A stretch of DNA of 64,000 nt from contig VWZF01005472.1 of NCBI GenBank assembly GCA_013396755.1, positions 444,354-508,353 of the forward strand, written 5' to 3'. The stretch comes from Sclerurus mexicanus (lineage: Eukaryota > Chordata > Aves > Passeriformes > Furnariidae). A program made the translations under genes and the position numbers. Within the stretch, counting starts at the first letter, position 1. Every line of letters starts with the position of its first letter. Shown piece after piece: positions 62,601 through 64,000 of the stretch. Below the pieces are notes generated by a model. That model did not search any database. It saw only the letters and a program-made list of their open reading frames with translations, and was not told the origin of the DNA.

Positions 62601-64000
62601 GCATTTTCTCTATAAACATACACACTTCAAAAATTTCTTATAGGCTCCTTGGGCTTATAACATATGCATGTGTAGGAAGGAATGATTTTCAAAAGGTGAA
62701 TGAAAGTCTTTGAGAACAGTGATACACAAGAAGGCTGCTAAATAGCCTGTGGATATATCTGCAAAGAGGAAACACACAACTGGGGTCTCTGAATATTCAT
62801 AAGAGTATGTGCAAGCACATCCCAGGTGGCCTTTCTAATACTATTAATATAGGAAGAACTCGCTGTTGAAAATACAGTTCACTTCTCCCCTTTGTTTGAA
62901 AGTTTAATCCTACAATAGCTGGAGAAAAGAGATGAACCTGGTAACCTCTACATCCTTTTCCAGCAGACGCAAAAGCAATAGTGGCTCCTGGAACTGAAAG
63001 CACATGTGCACAGCACTTGGAGTCAGCACTTGGCCTTGCCTGCACAGACTGGGAGCACACATCACAGGGTGCGCGGGGTGCAGACTCAGAATGACGTGCC
63101 TTCTGTGATGGCATCTGAGCCACAAGCCACAGAGCTGAAACAGGGTTCTCAGTAGCAGTTATCTTTGAACATTGGTACACCCGAGGCACCTCGTTACCAC
63201 CAGTCCTGCCTAAGATTAATAGTGCAGCACTGAGCTGCTCTCCCCGAACACTTTTCTAATGAGTCTAGTACTTCTAGGTAGGGTAAAGTTCTCATTAGGT
63301 CTCAAGGATCTTCACAGGCAAAACTTCCTCAAAGATACCGCTTCAAGGCCCGGGCTTTTTCTCCCCTCTAACTTCAGTGCACTTTGTGTTTGTTTTAGAG
63401 GATGCTGGAGCACTTGTTACCATGGCAGCACTGCACAGAGGGCAGCAGCCTGGCAAAACTTCCCAGTACCTTTCCAGCAGCTGCAATTAAACGTGCCCTC
63501 TTAGTTTGCACAGAGGAAAATCTTGTGCTTGGGATTTCTCTGCTTTTAGGAGACAAAGAGGACTCAGCAGAGCAGACCGCTTTTAGCTATTTATTTTTAG
63601 CATTGTAGTGATACCAGAAACATGGAAGTAAACAGGAGGTTGTCAGGCTGTTGTAAATAGCACAGGCTTAAACCCATGACTCTGAAGAACCCACGAGCCA
63701 GGGCAGTTTATTAAGGAGATATTTCACTGTGATTTCTAGGATACTTTGATTTCAAGTGTTCGTGGAAATTACAATTGTATGTTAATGACCACGTTCCAAC
63801 ATTTTTCCCATTTCATGCCTGAGTTTAGGAAGGAGCCCGAGGCGTCTGTGTGCAGATGCCACTGCCCTCTCCTGGGCACAGCCCGCCAGGCCAGCGCTGC
63901 CGTCCCACTCCTGCGCTCTGCAGGGACATAATGCAATATGTGCCATGTGTATTTTTAGAAACTAAAGAGGTAAATTCTGTCCTCTGTTCCAATTATAAAC
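59608..64000 (-). other. RAPGEF4: RAPGEF4 intron running off the window
   Basis: At least 4.4 kb of intron, with a long plus-oriented CR1 fragment (60585-61521) and otherwise nothing recognised. The next upstream exon was searched for on the minus strand without success. Confidence 0.85.
60585..61521 (+). mobile_element. CR1 LINE fragment with end of ORF2, plus orientation
   Basis: At about 0.94 kb this is the longest CR1 copy in the window. It opens in the end of the reverse-transcriptase ORF2 (fragments such as FNIFISDMDSGIE, then LEGRDAIQRDPERLERW) and continues through LLRSTWNAVSSSGASN-like text (cacttggaatgctgtgtcca), then ctggggctgttcagcctgga, aactagatgatctttaacgt, and the terminal attctctgattct. 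It has stop codons, frameshifts and a truncated 5' end, so it is dead. It is inserted antisense to RAPGEF4 within an intron. Confidence 0.95.

Noticed and set aside
59608..64000. Search for the next upstream RAPGEF4 exon
   Set aside because: No minus-strand segment resembling the expected exon preceding the CKEYKNLNSF block was found. It presumably lies beyond 64000.
1..64000. CRISPR arrays, tRNA or rRNA genes, endogenous retroviral genes
   Set aside because: No regularly spaced direct repeats with unique spacers, no tRNA cloverleaf or rRNA sequence, and no LTR pairs or retroviral protein motifs were seen. The window is vertebrate nuclear DNA.

Overview
This is vertebrate nuclear DNA, most likely from a bird. 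It has split genes with GT-AG introns and AT-rich noncoding DNA. The only interspersed repeats I recognise with confidence are fragments of CR1, the dominant avian LINE. It carries the ends of two genes in the order RAPGEF4 then MAP3K20, both on the minus strand, the same neighbours and relative orientation as in mammals. The species cannot be told from the window, and a non-avian sauropsid is not formally excluded. No operons, phage, CRISPR or other prokaryotic systems are present.

Reading along the minus strand (high to low coordinates): 64000-45726 holds the last six coding exons of RAPGEF4 (EPAC2, a cAMP-activated exchange factor for Rap GTPases). They code for the last 158 residues: the end of the catalytic CDC25-homology domain and the C-terminal tail. 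Every exon joins in frame and every splice site is canonical. A 3' UTR follows and may run to a poly(A) signal near 42.9 kb. About 43-34 kb is intergenic, with a miRNA-like hairpin at 36.2 kb and a minus-oriented CR1 at about 34.0-34.65 kb.

At 33.0-34.0 kb lies a GC-rich block: a 30/31-bp minisatellite, a 231-base assembly gap, and a second, 23-bp minisatellite whose unit resembles a CTCF site. A compact CpG cluster at about 27.57-27.72 kb, just upstream of the first coding exon of MAP3K20 (ZAK), is the better promoter candidate. MAP3K20 coding exon 1 (27250-27092; start codon, glycine loop, catalytic Lys45) and the next exon (3680-3593) are present. The rest of the gene lies beyond the low-coordinate end.

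The two genes act in separate pathways: cAMP-to-Rap signalling for RAPGEF4, and the ribotoxic/osmotic stress MAP3K route to p38 and JNK for MAP3K20. Most of the window is intron or intergenic DNA in which I see no further genes. I found no convincing new biological system. The best leads are the dyad-rich noncoding elements at 36.2 kb and 58.3 kb and the two minisatellites flanking the gap.
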